A DNA stretch of 64,000 nucleotides from Photobacterium aquae (GTDB lineage Bacteria; Pseudomonadota; Gammaproteobacteria; Enterobacterales; Vibrionaceae): contig NZ_LDOT01000005.1 in the NCBI RefSeq assembly GCF_001029445.1, positions 124,001 through 188,000 of the forward strand. Reading direction: 5' to 3'. Positions 35,781-45,851 of this stretch are shown here, one piece after another. Every line of letters begins with the position of its first letter. Positions within the stretch are counted from its first letter, which is position 1. Under the pieces are notes generated by a model that saw only the letters and a program-made list of their open reading frames with translations, was not told where the DNA came from and searched no databases. Position numbers and translations under genes: made by a program.

Positions 35781-36950
35781 ATGAGTGACAAGCAACTTGC
35801 CACCGTCGCGGTTCGTAAAGGCATCGAGTCCGACTCTCAGTTCAACGCTGTTGTCCCGCCGCTCTATTTGACCACGACTTACGGTTTTTCCCAACTTGGA
35901 GACGTTCCCACCTTCGATTATTCGCGTTCGGGCAATCCGACCCGCAATATGCTTGGCGAGGCATTGGCCGAGATGGAGGGCGGCGCTGCGGGGGTGGTAA
36001 CGAATTGCGGCACGTCGGCAATCAACCTGTTAGCAACGGCACTGCTGGGGCCCGATGATCTGCTCATTGCCCCGCATGATTGCTATGGGGGCACGTACCG
36101 TTTGTTCAACTCACGAGCCGAGAAAGGGGATTTCAAGGTATGTTTTGTTGATCAGACTGATCCACTGGCTCTGGCTGAGGCGCTGGCGTTGCGGCCTAAG
36201 CTGGTGTGGGTCGAAACGCCTTCCAATCCGTTGCTGCGAATCATCGATATTGCCGCGCTGTGCCGGCAGTCTGCTGAGGCCGGTGCCCTCGTCGCGGTCG
36301 ATAATACCTTCCTCTCGCCAATTCTGCAGCAGCCCTTGGCATTGGGGGCGGATTTTGTTGTCCACTCTACCACCAAGTATATCAACGGCCATTCCGATGT
36401 CCTTGGCGGGGTGTTGGTAAGTAAGGATCCCGAGCAGGGTGAGCAGATAGCCTGGTGGGCGAACTGCATCGGGGCCACGGGCGCGCCGTTTGATGCCTAT
36501 CTCACCCTGAGAGGCCTGCGCACGCTGGCACACCGGATGCGGGGGCATGAAGAGAACAGCCTGGCCATTCTTGCCTTCCTTCAGCAGCAGCCGCTGGTGG
36601 GGCATATCTATCACCCGAGCCAGCCGTCCCACCCCGGCCATGACATTGCCCTGCGCCAGCAGAAAGGGTTCGGGGCGATGCTGAGCTTCGAGCTGGCAGG
36701 AAGCATGGAGCAGCTTGAAACGTTCGTCCGCGAGCTGAGGTGTTTTTCATTAGCCGAATCCCTCGGGGGCACCGAAAGCCTTATCTGCCATCCGGCCAGT
36801 ATGACCCATCGGGCGATGTCCGATGAGGCACAGCAAGAGGCGGGGCTAAAACCGACGTTGCTGCGCCTGTCGGTCGGGCTTGAAGACCCGCAGGATCTGA
36901 TTGCGGATCTGGCACAGGCCTTCGCCAAGTCGGCGGAGGTGGCGGTATGA
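35781..36950 (+). CDS. metB: Cystathionine gamma-synthase
   Basis: A PLP enzyme joining O-succinylhomoserine and cysteine. The 389 residues show TTYGFSQLGDVPTFDYSRSGNPTRN, APHDCYGGTYRLF, and the PLP lysine in HSTTKYINGHSDVLGG; AESLGGTESLICHPASMTH closes the active site. AAGGA lies 8 bases before the ATG at 35781, so the 13 extra residues from 35742 are dropped. Related enzymes such as MetC share the fold, but adjacency to metJ and metL supports MetB. Confidence 0.95.
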   Translation: MSDKQLATVAVRKGIESDSQFNAVVPPLYLTTTYGFSQLGDVPTFDYSRSGNPTRNMLGEALAEMEGGAAGVVTNCGTSAINLLATALLGPDDLLIAPHDCYGGTYRLFNSRAEKGDFKVCFVDQTDPLALAEALALRPKLVWVETPSNPLLRIIDIAALCRQSAEAGALVAVDNTFLSPILQQPLALGADFVVHSTTKYINGHSDVLGGVLVSKDPEQGEQIAWWANCIGATGAPFDAYLTLRGLRTLAHRMRGHEENSLAILAFLQQQPLVGHIYHPSQPSHPGHDIALRQQKGFGAMLSFELAGSMEQLETFVRELRCFSLAESLGGTESLICHPASMTHRAMSDEAQQEAGLKPTLLRLSVGLEDPQDLIADLAQAFAKSAEVAV

Positions 36951-39364
36951 GTGGACGAGTAGAGCGCCAGTTACACAAATTTGGCGGTAGCAGCCTGGCT
37001 GATGCCGAGTGTTATCGCCGGGTTGTCGCCATCGTCGGCGAGTATGCCGGAGAGCAGGATCTGGTGGTGGTGTCAGCGGCGGGAAAGACCACCAATAACC
37101 TGATCGAGTGGATGGCCCAGCTTGAGCAGGACGGTCGCCGGGCCCACGAAACCTTTCAGGAGCTGCGGGCTTTTCAGCAGCAGCTAATCGAAGAATTGCT
37201 CAGTGGCGAACCGGCAGATGCATTGCTGACCCAACTCCACCTCGAGCTTTCTGAGCTGGTGCAGCTCGGCGACAGGCCGTTGAGCACCGCTGAGCGGGCA
37301 TGGGTGCTTGGGCATGGCGAGCAGTGGTCGGCACGCTTGCTGGCGGCCTTGCTGAGTCAAAGCGGGCTGGTGGCATCCTGTCTGGATTCGCGGACTTTCC
37401 TGAGGGCGGAGCGGGCGGCACAGCCCGAGGTCGACAGGGCCTTGTCATGGCCGCTGCTGCAGACCCAGCTGGCCCAGCAGCAACACCGGGTGGTGATCAC
37501 CGGTTTTGTGGCGGGTAACCAAGCGGGGGAAACGGTGTTGCTCGGACGCAACGGCTCGGATTATTCCGCAACAGTGATCGGGGCGCTTGCTGGCGTTGGC
37601 CGAGTGACGATCTGGAGCGATGTGGCCGGCGTTTATAGTGCTGACCCGCACAAAGTCGGCGATGCCTGCCTATTGCCGCTGTTGCGACTTGATGAGGCCG
37701 ATGAGCTGGCCCGACTGGCCGCTCCGGTGCTTCATAGTCGTACCTTGCAGCCGGTGGCGAACAGTGCCATTGATTTGACCTTGCGTTGCAGTCACCAGCC
37801 GGAGTCAGGCTCAACCCGGATTGAGCGGGTATTGGCATCTGGCCGGGGCGCAAAAATCGTGACGTCGTTGGAAGAGGTATGCCTGCTGGAGGTTCAGTGC
37901 CCCCGAGCCCATTTGCTGGAACCGATGGTGGCCGAGTTGGAGCGACTATTATTGCGTGCCCAGTTGGCGCCGCTGGCGAGGGATATTCAGACTGACAAGG
38001 GCCTGATCAGGCTGGCGTATACCTCGGAGATAGCGGGCGGGGTGCTGGCACTGTTGCAAGATAGCGGGATCGGGGTTGATCTTAAACTGCGCGAAGGCTT
38101 CTCGCTGGTTGCCGCCGTGGGGGCCGGGGTGGTGGCCAATGCGGTACACTGCCACGGTTTTTACCAGCAGCTCAAGCGCGAGCCGGTTGAGTTCATGACC
38201 GAGTCCGAATCGGGGCTCAGTTTGGTTGCTGTGTTGCGCCAGACCCGGCTTGATGATCTGATTGGGCGTCTTCACCAGCAACTGTTCCAGGCCCAGAAGC
38301 GGCTCGGTTTGGTCTTATGCGGGAAAGGCAATATCGGCAGCCGTTGGCTGGCACTGTTTGAGCGCGAGAAAGCCAGCATTGAAAAGCGCCACGGCATGAG
38401 CTTTACCCTGATTGGCGTTGTCGACAGCCGCCAGTACTGGATTGATACAGAGGGTATTGAGCCGCAACGGGTTCTGGATGCGTTTGGTGATGAATCGGTC
38501 GAGTATCCCCCCGGTGATTGGCTGACTGAGTTATCCGGGCATGGCTATGACGATGTCATCGTGCTCGATGTGACGGCGAGCGAGGAACTGGCAGGGCGCT
38601 ATCCGGCGATTGCCGAAGCGGGGCTCCACCTGATCTCGGCCAACAAGGTGGCGGGATCTGCCGCAGGGGATGATTACCATGCGGTGATTGATGCCTTTGC
38701 CAAGAGCAGCCGTTACTGGTTGTACAATGCCACGGTCGGGGCCGGGCTGCCGATCAACCATACCGTTCGTGATCTCAGCGAAAGCGGCGATACCATTATT
38801 GCCCTGTCGGGAATATTTTCGGGCACCCTGTCATGGCTGTTTCAGCAGTATGACGGCAGTATTCCGTTCTCGGTGCTGGTAGAGCAGGCGTGGCAGCAGG
38901 GCCTTACCGAGCCCGACCCGCGCCACGACTTGGATGGTAGTGACGTGATGCGCAAGCTGGTAATACTTGCCCGGGAGTCTGGGCTTGAGCTTGAGCCCGA
39001 GCAGGTCAAGGTCGAGGATTTGGTGCCGGAGGCAATGCGGAACCTGACCTTGGATGGATTCTTCGAGCAGGCCGAATTGTTGGACGCCGCACTTTCTGAG
39101 CGGCTGCGCAAGGCGCAGAGAGAGGACAAGGTACTGCGCTATGTCGCCCGCCTAGACCGTCACGGCAAGGCTGTGGTTGGAGTTGAGGCGCTTTCGGCAG
39201 AGCATGCGTTGGCCAACTTGCTGCCGTGCGATAATATTTTTGCCATCGAGAGCCATTGGTATCGCGACAATCCGTTGGTGATCCGCGGTCCGGGGGCGGG
39301 ACGAGATGTCACGGCCGGCGCCTTGCTCTCGGATATCAACCGAATGGCGACCATGTTGAAATAG
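36947..39364 (+). CDS. metL: Bifunctional aspartokinase II / homoserine dehydrogenase II
   Basis: Feeds aspartate into methionine synthesis at two steps. The N-terminal kinase begins LHKFGGSSLADAECYRRV and has VTIWSDVAGVYSADP; a regulatory linker follows; the dehydrogenase half has VLCGKGNIGSRWLALFE (NAD binding) and ISANKVAGSAAGDDYHA, then NATVGAGLPINHTV. The 805 residues match E. coli MetL (810). Its ATG overlaps the metB stop (ATGA), showing a coupled metBL operon. Confidence 0.97.
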   Translation: MSGRVERQLHKFGGSSLADAECYRRVVAIVGEYAGEQDLVVVSAAGKTTNNLIEWMAQLEQDGRRAHETFQELRAFQQQLIEELLSGEPADALLTQLHLELSELVQLGDRPLSTAERAWVLGHGEQWSARLLAALLSQSGLVASCLDSRTFLRAERAAQPEVDRALSWPLLQTQLAQQQHRVVITGFVAGNQAGETVLLGRNGSDYSATVIGALAGVGRVTIWSDVAGVYSADPHKVGDACLLPLLRLDEADELARLAAPVLHSRTLQPVANSAIDLTLRCSHQPESGSTRIERVLASGRGAKIVTSLEEVCLLEVQCPRAHLLEPMVAELERLLLRAQLAPLARDIQTDKGLIRLAYTSEIAGGVLALLQDSGIGVDLKLREGFSLVAAVGAGVVANAVHCHGFYQQLKREPVEFMTESESGLSLVAVLRQTRLDDLIGRLHQQLFQAQKRLGLVLCGKGNIGSRWLALFEREKASIEKRHGMSFTLIGVVDSRQYWIDTEGIEPQRVLDAFGDESVEYPPGDWLTELSGHGYDDVIVLDVTASEELAGRYPAIAEAGLHLISANKVAGSAAGDDYHAVIDAFAKSSRYWLYNATVGAGLPINHTVRDLSESGDTIIALSGIFSGTLSWLFQQYDGSIPFSVLVEQAWQQGLTEPDPRHDLDGSDVMRKLVILARESGLELEPEQVKVEDLVPEAMRNLTLDGFFEQAELLDAALSERLRKAQREDKVLRYVARLDRHGKAVVGVEALSAEHALANLLPCDNIFAIESHWYRDNPLVIRGPGAGRDVTAGALLSDINRMATMLK

Positions 39365-39453
39365 TGGTCGTTGCCGGGCAAGGGCAGAGCATGATCCTGC
39401 GGTTCGGACATCACTGAGAATGCTACAGCCGTGGATAGCAAAAATGACAGGAC

Positions 39454-39477
39454 AACCCGCTGCAAGGCGGGTTTTCT
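39454..39477 (+). terminator. Probable weak terminator after metL
   Basis: AACCCGC and GCGGGTT pair around six bases, followed by only a short TTC tract. It is the only hairpin seen between metL and metF. Confidence 0.5.
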
Positions 39478-39567
39478 GTATGCGGGCAGTTGAAAAAAAC
39501 ACAACATCAACATGAATAATCTTCAAGTTCGCTGTGTTGACTTTGAATGGGTTACCACGCATGATTT

Positions 39568-39591
39568 GGACATATAGACGTCTAAACGTTC
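39568..39591. promoter_or_regulatory. Array of three met boxes upstream of metF
   Basis: GGACATAT, AGACGTCT and AAACGTTC lie end to end; the middle unit is the exact MetJ consensus. They sit 50-73 bases before the metF start. Confidence 0.85.
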
Positions 39592-39631
39592 AAATTGAAT
39601 ACGATTGGCAGCGGAGTCTGCCGCAGGATAG

Positions 39632-40543
<912 letters not shown>

Positions 40544-40560
40544 CAGGGCTCAGACAAAAG

Positions 40561-40589
40561 AAAAGCCGCTTTGGAAGAAAGCGGCTTTT
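40561..40589. terminator. Bidirectional terminator between metF and aphA
   Basis: AAAAGCCGCTTT and AAAGCGGCTTTT pair around GGAAG; A and T tracts flank the GC core. Confidence 0.9.
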
Positions 40590-40610
40590 GTGCATTTTGG
40601 TTTATTGTTT

Positions 40611-41174
40611 TTATAGCGCGACAGGGCTGTTTGGTGCGTCCATGTCTTTAAGCTCGGCCAATACTTCCTCTGCCCAGTCAATCCACGCTTGGCGGTTGTG
40701 GGCAGCACGGCGCAAGGTCAGGCGGTCAAGGCGAGACTGGCGATCCATGTTTTGGTAGTTGGCAAAGTGGATATTTTCCATTTCGTTATAGTGGTTGAGC
40801 AGGGAATGTGATTCCTCGATCAACGCTTCTAGCTGCTGTTGCATTGGCAGCGAGTTGTGGACGCCGCATACGGCCAGTTTCGCCGAAAACTCATCGCGGA
40901 TTGTTGGGTTGCGAGCCGGCTCTTGGAACCATTCGAACAGTGCCTGGCGGCCGAGATCTGTTATCGAATAGACTTTGCGGTCAGGCTTGCCTTCCTGTGG
41001 TTCCAGCTTGCAGGTAACCTGATCGTTGCTGGCCATCTTGTTAAGTTCACGGTAAACCTGCTGGTGGCTGGCTTTCCAGAAATAACCGATGCTGTGGGAA
41101 AACTCTTTGGTGATATCGTAACCGGTTGCGTCGCGGTTGCTCAGCACGGTCAGAATAACGTGTGGTAGTGACAT
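40611..41174 (-). CDS. aphA: Quorum-sensing regulator AphA (PadR family)
   Basis: A 187-residue winged-helix regulator, the low-cell-density master regulator in Vibrio. The N-terminus MSLPHVILTVLSNRDATGYDITKEFSHSIGYFWKASHQQVYRELNKM matches V. cholerae AphA almost residue for residue, and the C-terminal coiled-coil dimerisation part (RLTLRRAAHNRQAWIDWAEEVLAEL) is also conserved. In V. cholerae aphA also adjoins ppc. AphA activates virulence genes there; its targets in this organism are unknown. A LuxR/HapR-like box lies upstream. Confidence 0.93.
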   Translation of the reverse strand: MSLPHVILTVLSNRDATGYDITKEFSHSIGYFWKASHQQVYRELNKMASNDQVTCKLEPQEGKPDRKVYSITDLGRQALFEWFQEPARNPTIRDEFSAKLAVCGVHNSLPMQQQLEALIEESHSLLNHYNEMENIHFANYQNMDRQSRLDRLTLRRAAHNRQAWIDWAEEVLAELKDMDAPNSPVAL

Positions 41175-41295
41175 CTCTTCTATCCGTTAAATTACAACAA
41201 AAAAGAAATCAATCGGACTAACATTACCCATCGCTCTTTGGCGTTTTTATAATCATGTTGTTGCAGTGCCCGATCGAGATCACGTAGCATACACA

Positions 41296-41317
41296 TCATT
41301 GAGTTATTTATCGACAA
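41296..41317 (+). promoter_or_regulatory. LuxR/HapR-like box upstream of aphA
   Basis: These 22 bases match 16 of 22 positions of the V. harveyi LuxR consensus, including the TTGA and TTTATC cores of the two halves. The site lies 122-143 bases before the aphA start. In Vibrio the high-density regulator HapR/LuxR represses aphA from such a site. Confidence 0.45.
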
Positions 41318-41514
41318 CAGAATGTGATATCGGGAATTTCTGGTTAAACCAATTGCCCGTGTTGTGATGCTTGTCTTGTTCCTTGTGGTATAAGCACTAA
41401 TAAGCAATGAGTGTTGTTTAAGTTCAAGTGCGTTCACAGCCTTAACAATAGACAAGCCTTGTTGCTTATTCTGTCTCAAAAATGAGTCAAAAGTTCGAAA
41501 GGTTAAATGCCAAT

Positions 41515-41540
41515 AAAAAAGCCACCCGAAGGTGGCTTTT
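41515..41540 (-). terminator. Terminator after ppc
   Basis: AAAAGCCACC and GGTGGCTTTT pair around CGAA; the preceding plus-strand A-run gives the U-run on the minus strand. Confidence 0.92.
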
Positions 41541-41562
41541 TGCGTTGGGTTGCAATGTCGGA

Positions 41563-44193
41563 TCAGCCGGTGTTGCGCATACCGGTTGCGATACCGGCGA
41601 TGGTCACCATGAGGGCCTCTTCCAGCATTGGCGTTAGCTCTTCCTGCTGACGGGTACGGTACAGCAATTCGGCCTGGAGCATGTTGAGTGGTTCGACATA
41701 GATATTACGCAGGCGGATAGACTCAGCTCCCCAAGGGTTCTGCTCCATCAGGTGGTCGTTGTTTTCGACGTTCAGTACCGCCTTGATATCGCGCTGGAGC
41801 TGGTCGCGCAGTTGCTGGCCTAGTGGCCATAGCTCAGGGGCCGTCAGCCGCTGGTCGTAGTATTGGGCGATCCCGATATTGGTCTTGGTAAAGACCATTT
41901 CCAGCATTCCTAAGCGGGTTGAGAAGAATGGCCATTCGCGGCACATTTCCTCGAGCTGGTCGCGGTGGCCCTTGTCGATCGAGAACTGGATCGCTTCGCC
42001 GGCACCGAGCCATGCAGGTAGCAGCAGGCGGTTCTGGCTCCATGCAAAGATCCAAGGAATCGCACGTAGGCTTTCGACGCCACCTTGCGGGTTACGCTTG
42101 GCCGGGCGCGAGCCGAGCGGCAGTTTGCCGAGTTCTAGCTCAGGGGTGGCAGCGCGGAAGTAAGGGACAAATTCCGGATTGCCGCGCACTACATCGCGGT
42201 AGGCCTCGCAGGAGACTTCGGACAGGACATCCATCAGCTCGCCCCATTCCTTCTTCGGCTCAGGCGGCGGCAGCAGGTTAGCTTCGAGAATGGCACTGGC
42301 ATAGAGGCTAAGGCTGTTGACGGCGACTTCCGGCAAGCCCAGCTTGAAGCGGATCATCTCACCTTGTTCGGTAACTCGCAGGCCGCCCTTCAGGCTGCGC
42401 GGTGGCTGTGACAGCAGCGCGGCATGGGCTGGGGCTCCGCCACGGCCGATGGACCCACCGCGGCCGTGGAACAAGGTCAGGTTGACCTCGGCTTCCTCGC
42501 AGACGCCGACCAGGGCTTCCATCGCACGGTATTGGGCCCAGCCAGCCGCCATGACACCGGCGTCTTTGGCCGAGTCGGAATAGCCGATCATGACCATTTG
42601 GTGGTTTTGGATAAAGCCGCGGTACCAGTCGATGCCCATTAGCTGTTTGATCACCGCCTCGGCATTGTTGAGGTCGTCAAGGGTTTCGAACAGCGGGCAC
42701 ACGTCCATACGGAAGCGGCAACCGGCCTCTTGCAGTAACAGGTGTACGGCAAGCACATCGGAGGCAGTGCGGGCCATTGAAATGACATAGGCACCGAGAG
42801 CCTCGCGTGGCTGGGTCGCAATGGCTCGGCAGGTGGCGATGACTTCGCGGACCTCGTCAGAAGGTTCCCACTCGCGTGGGAGCAGCGGACGTTTTGAGGC
42901 CAGTTCACGAACCAAGAACGCGACTTTGTCTTGCTCGTTCCATTGGTCGTAGTCGCCTAGGCCGAGGTAGCGGGTTAGCTCGGAAATCACATCGCTGTGG
43001 CGGGTGCTTTCCTGACGGATGTCGAGGCGTACCAGATGAACACCGAAGCACTTGATTCGGCGCAGAACGTCAAGCAGCAAGCCGTCGGCAATAATCCCCA
43101 TGCCGCACTCGTGCAGTGACTGGTAGCAGGCGTGGAGAGGAACCCACAACTGGTCGACGTGGTCGATAATACCGAAGCTCGGGACGTCCATCCCCTTGAT
43201 CTGGGCATCCAGCACATCGCGGGTGTTGGTCAGCTTGGTGCGAAGATCCTTGAGAATGGCACGGTAAGGCTCGTGTTCATTGCCAGCCCGCTCGCGGACA
43301 GTGTCGTTGCATTTGACCATCGACAGTTCGCTGACTAGCTCTTTGACATCCTTGAGGTAGAGATCGGCAGCCTTCCAGCGGGAAAGCAGCAGGACCTCGC
43401 GGGTTACCTCGGAGGTGACGAATGGGTTGCCGTCGCGGTCACCGCCCATCCAAGAGGAGAAGGTAACCGGAGCCGCATCAATAGGCAGGCGCTCGCCAAG
43501 ATGGGCGGTTAGCTTCTCGTCGAACTGGCGGAGGAATTCAGGTACCGCCTGCCACAGGGAGTTTTCTACCACCGCAAAGCCCCATTTGGCTTCGTCGAGC
43601 GGGGTTGGGCGCTGCTGGCGAATCACATCGGAATGCCAGGCTTGGGCAAGCAACTGCTCGAGGCGGCGCTCGACTTTGTGGCGTTCGGAGTTCGACAGTT
43701 CGCTCAGTTCCAGCTTGGACAGGCATTTGTTGATCTGTACCAGCTTGTGGATCATGGTGCGGCGGGCGATTTCTGTCGGGTGGGCCGTCAGAACCAGATC
43801 AATCTTCAGATCGCGGACGGCCTGAACCGAGTCGTATTGGCTGATGTCCTGGCTGTTGAGTTTGGCAAACAGGGCATCAATGGCATCGGGACTGCAAATG
43901 TGCTCTTCGCTATGGCGCGAAACAGTGTGGTACTGCTCTGCGATGTTGGTTAGGTTGAGGAATTGGCTGAAGGCACGGGCTACCGGCAGGAGCTCGTCAT
44001 CGGGCAGGTTTTGCAGTTCATCGATCAGCTTGGCGCGATCATCCTGATTTCCTGCGCGTGCAGATTTTGACAGTTTGCGGATAGTTTCTACTTTTTCGAG
44101 TAGCTCTTCACCATGCGCATCTTTAATGGTATTGCCCAGCATATGGCCAAGCATACTGACGTTACTTCTTAACGCGCTGTACTTTTCGTTCAT
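41563..44193 (-). CDS. ppc: Phosphoenolpyruvate carboxylase
   Basis: Carboxylates PEP to oxaloacetate to refill the TCA cycle. From the ATG at 44193 it has 876 residues (E. coli 883). Key motifs: [17 protein letters not shown] with the catalytic histidine, [17 protein letters not shown] [34 protein letters not shown], the [16 protein letters not shown] loop, and the C-terminal MRNTG that binds the aspartate effector. The start [16 protein letters not shown] is the family start, so the 89-codon extension to 44460 is not coding. Confidence 0.98.
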   Translation of the reverse strand: MNEKYSALRSNVSMLGHMLGNTIKDAHGEELLEKVETIRKLSKSARAGNQDDRAKLIDELQNLPDDELLPVARAFSQFLNLTNIAEQYHTVSRHSEEHICSPDAIDALFAKLNSQDISQYDSVQAVRDLKIDLVLTAHPTEIARRTMIHKLVQINKCLSKLELSELSNSERHKVERRLEQLLAQAWHSDVIRQQRPTPLDEAKWGFAVVENSLWQAVPEFLRQFDEKLTAHLGERLPIDAAPVTFSSWMGGDRDGNPFVTSEVTREVLLLSRWKAADLYLKDVKELVSELSMVKCNDTVRERAGNEHEPYRAILKDLRTKLTNTRDVLDAQIKGMDVPSFGIIDHVDQLWVPLHACYQSLHECGMGIIADGLLLDVLRRIKCFGVHLVRLDIRQESTRHSDVISELTRYLGLGDYDQWNEQDKVAFLVRELASKRPLLPREWEPSDEVREVIATCRAIATQPREALGAYVISMARTASDVLAVHLLLQEAGCRFRMDVCPLFETLDDLNNAEAVIKQLMGIDWYRGFIQNHQMVMIGYSDSAKDAGVMAAGWAQYRAMEALVGVCEEAEVNLTLFHGRGGSIGRGGAPAHAALLSQPPRSLKGGLRVTEQGEMIRFKLGLPEVAVNSLSLYASAILEANLLPPPEPKKEWGELMDVLSEVSCEAYRDVVRGNPEFVPYFRAATPELELGKLPLGSRPAKRNPQGGVESLRAIPWIFAWSQNRLLLPAWLGAGEAIQFSIDKGHRDQLEEMCREWPFFSTRLGMLEMVFTKTNIGIAQYYDQRLTAPELWPLGQQLRDQLQRDIKAVLNVENNDHLMEQNPWGAESIRLRNIYVEPLNMLQAELLYRTRQQEELTPMLEEALMVTIAGIATGMRNTG

Positions 44194-44535
44194 ATCGCAT
44201 CCATCTCGTAAAAAAATTACATCCATTGATAACGTGATAAGAGGACAATCTAGCTGTGATCCGGCTCGAAGGTCAACAATGTTCGAATTTATCCATGATA
44301 AATCGCCCGGACATTGATTTTTGTCATAATCCGTAGCTGCTTTTGTAACTAACTTTCGTGAAATTGACTGATTAAGGCACGGTTTGTGCGTGCTGGTAGT
44401 ACATTCTGCTTTAATTTTATCCGCTTCTGGCTTTTGCTGGCGAGATCTCCTGTTTTTCACGGTAGGTGATCCCTTCTTGTTAATCTGGTCTACCCTCTGT
44501 AAGGAAGAAATATTGTGTTTTTTTCATACAGCCTG

Positions 44536-44564
44536 TTGACACCAAATATTAATATGGTAAACAT
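44536..44564 (+). promoter_or_regulatory. Promoter of the argCBGH operon
   Basis: A perfect -35 TTGACA (44536-44541) is followed after 17 bases by AAACAT (44559-44564), a poor -10; ACATAT two bases on is an alternative. The -10 area lies inside the first ARG box, as expected for repression by ArgR. Confidence 0.6.
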
Positions 44565-44596
44565 ATAAATTCATTTGATGTGAATAAAAATATCTC
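44558..44596. promoter_or_regulatory. Paired ARG boxes (ArgR operator)
   Basis: Two 18-base boxes, 44558-44575 and 44579-44596, are separated by exactly 3 bases, the standard ArgR arrangement. The first has an intact right half (AAATTCATT), the second an intact left half (TGTGAATAAAAAT), against the consensus TNTGAATWWWWATTCANW. They overlap the argC promoter. Confidence 0.75.
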
Positions 44597-44674
44597 ATTG
44601 AGAAATTACACTGCCACGGATAGGCAGACCCAGAATTGTGATCTGACGGTCTCCCCTGAAAGGATATTGTTAAC

Positions 44675-44722
44675 ATGAACCAAGCGAAGCTATTCACCAC
44701 AGTCTCCCTCCGACGACGCTAA
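44675..44722 (+). CDS. Candidate arginine leader peptide (15 aa, ends Arg-Arg-Arg)
   Basis: ATG at 44675 opens a 15-codon frame, [15 protein letters not shown], whose last three codons are CGA CGA CGC before TAA. AGGA lies 10 bases upstream. The frame begins about 100 bases after the predicted argC promoter and ends 88 bases before argC. The bases encoding its start (44679-44688) pair perfectly over 10 bp with 44729-44738 just past its stop, so a ribosome stalled at the Arg codons would change the fold. This looks like a regulatory leader for arginine synthesis; I do not know a described counterpart. Confidence 0.5.
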   Translation: MNQAKLFTTVSLRRR

Positions 44723-44776
44723 GTCCTATTCGCTTGGTGCCCCCGTGCGCACCCCCTCATTGGCAGCATCTGCTGC
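44679..44776 (+). promoter_or_regulatory. Hairpins around the leader ORF of argC
   Basis: A 10-bp stem ACCAAGCGAA / TTCGCTTGGT (44679-44688 / 44729-44738) encloses the Arg codons. A short competing stem GGTGC / GCACC (44736-44740 / 44749-44753) shares its 3' arm. A third hairpin, GCAGCA-TC-TGCTGC, lies at 44763-44776. None is followed by a U-run, so any control would be translational or Rho-linked, not classical intrinsic termination. Confidence 0.45.
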
Positions 44777-44810
44777 ACGCCCATACCAAAGACAAAATAA
44801 CGGAAAAACT

Positions 44811-45824
44811 ATGTTCAAGACCCTGATTATCGGTGCCAGCGGCTACACCGGTGCAGAGCTGGCAAAAATGGTTCACCAGCATCCCCATCTCCAGCTTTCT
44901 GGGCTGTATGTCTCGGCAAGCAGTCATGATGCCAATAAGCCGATCAGTGCGTTGCATGGAACGCTGAAAGGGCTTGTTGATATGCCTTTGCAGCCCTTGG
45001 TTAACCCCGGCAAAGTCGCGGAGCAGGCCGATATCGTGCTGCTGGCAACTGCCCATGAGGTGAGCCATGAATTGGCCCCGGTTTTTTTGGCTCATGGTTG
45101 TCAGGTCTTTGATCTTTCTGGTGCGTTCAGAGTTCAAGGTGATGATTTTTATCCCCGTTATTATGGTTTCGAACATCAGGCGGCGGATTGGCTGGAGCAG
45201 GCGGTATACGGGTTGGCGGAGTGGAATAAAGATGCCATTGCCACTGCCCAACTGGTTGCGGTGCCGGGGTGTTACCCGACGGCGGCCCAGCTGGCGCTTA
45301 AGCCCCTGATCGAGGCCGGTTTGATTGATGACAGCCAGTGGCCGGTGATCAATGCGGTGAGCGGGGCGTCAGGGGCGGGCCGCAAAGCAACGATGGCCAA
45401 TAGCTTTTGTGAGGTTAGCCTGCAGGCCTACGGGATCTTCAGCCACCGTCATCAGCCAGAAATTGCTACTCACCTTGGCCGGGAGGTGATTTTCACCCCT
45501 CACCTCGGCAGCTTCAAACGTGGGATTTTGGCAACAATCACGGCTAAATTGACCCCGGGGACGACCGAGGCGGCGATAGCCGAAGCGATGGTCAAGGCCT
45601 ATTCGCAAGGCGGGGATCCTCATGCTGTTCGGCTGCTGGGCAACCAGCCTGCACGGCTACAGGATGTTGTCCATACCTGTTTTTGCGACATTGGCTGGAG
45701 CTTACATAACGGACACATTATTTTAACCTCTGCGATTGACAATCTTCTCAAAGGTGCGTCATCGCAAGCAATGCAATGCATAAATATTCGAAATAAATTC
45801 CCTCAGATGACGGCGTTGGTTTAG
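44811..45824 (+). CDS. argC: N-acetyl-gamma-glutamyl-phosphate reductase
   Basis: Third step of arginine synthesis. The 337 residues start [25 protein letters not shown] (NADP fold) and carry the catalytic cysteine in [25 protein letters not shown] and [13 protein letters not shown] follow. The ATG at 44811 has GGA 6 bases upstream; the longer frame from 44745 is leader sequence. It heads argC-argB-argG-argH. Confidence 0.97.
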   Translation: MFKTLIIGASGYTGAELAKMVHQHPHLQLSGLYVSASSHDANKPISALHGTLKGLVDMPLQPLVNPGKVAEQADIVLLATAHEVSHELAPVFLAHGCQVFDLSGAFRVQGDDFYPRYYGFEHQAADWLEQAVYGLAEWNKDAIATAQLVAVPGCYPTAAQLALKPLIEAGLIDDSQWPVINAVSGASGAGRKATMANSFCEVSLQAYGIFSHRHQPEIATHLGREVIFTPHLGSFKRGILATITAKLTPGTTEAAIAEAMVKAYSQGGDPHAVRLLGNQPARLQDVVHTCFCDIGWSLHNGHIILTSAIDNLLKGASSQAMQCINIRNKFPQMTALV

Positions 45825-45851
45825 GCGGAAATAAGGCAGTAGGAGATAGGC

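Larger units (their letters stand above)
41175..41562 (-). other. Intergenic region between ppc and aphA (388 bp)
   Basis: Long AT-rich upstream region of aphA. Contains the LuxR/HapR-like box and, at its far end, the ppc terminator. A 95-codon minus-strand frame at 41192-41479 shows no ribosome site or known content and is more likely leader sequence. In Vibrio the aphA leader is a target of Qrr small RNAs; I could not identify the pairing segment. Confidence 0.55.
44194..44810. other. Divergent region between ppc and argC (617 bp)
   Basis: Contains the argC promoter with paired ARG boxes, a 15-codon leader ORF and its hairpins. Nearer ppc there is an inverted repeat ATTTATC-CAT-GATAAAT (44287-44303). 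No argE is present, although in V. cholerae argE lies here, divergent from argC and next to ppc. Confidence 0.65.

Noticed and set aside
41175..41290. Qrr small-RNA pairing site in the aphA leader
   Set aside because: Expected from Vibrio biology, but I could not align a convincing complementary segment without the qrr genes.
41192..41479. 95-codon minus-strand frame between ppc and aphA
   Set aside because: No ribosome site, no recognisable content, and it covers the leader and LuxR-like box of aphA.
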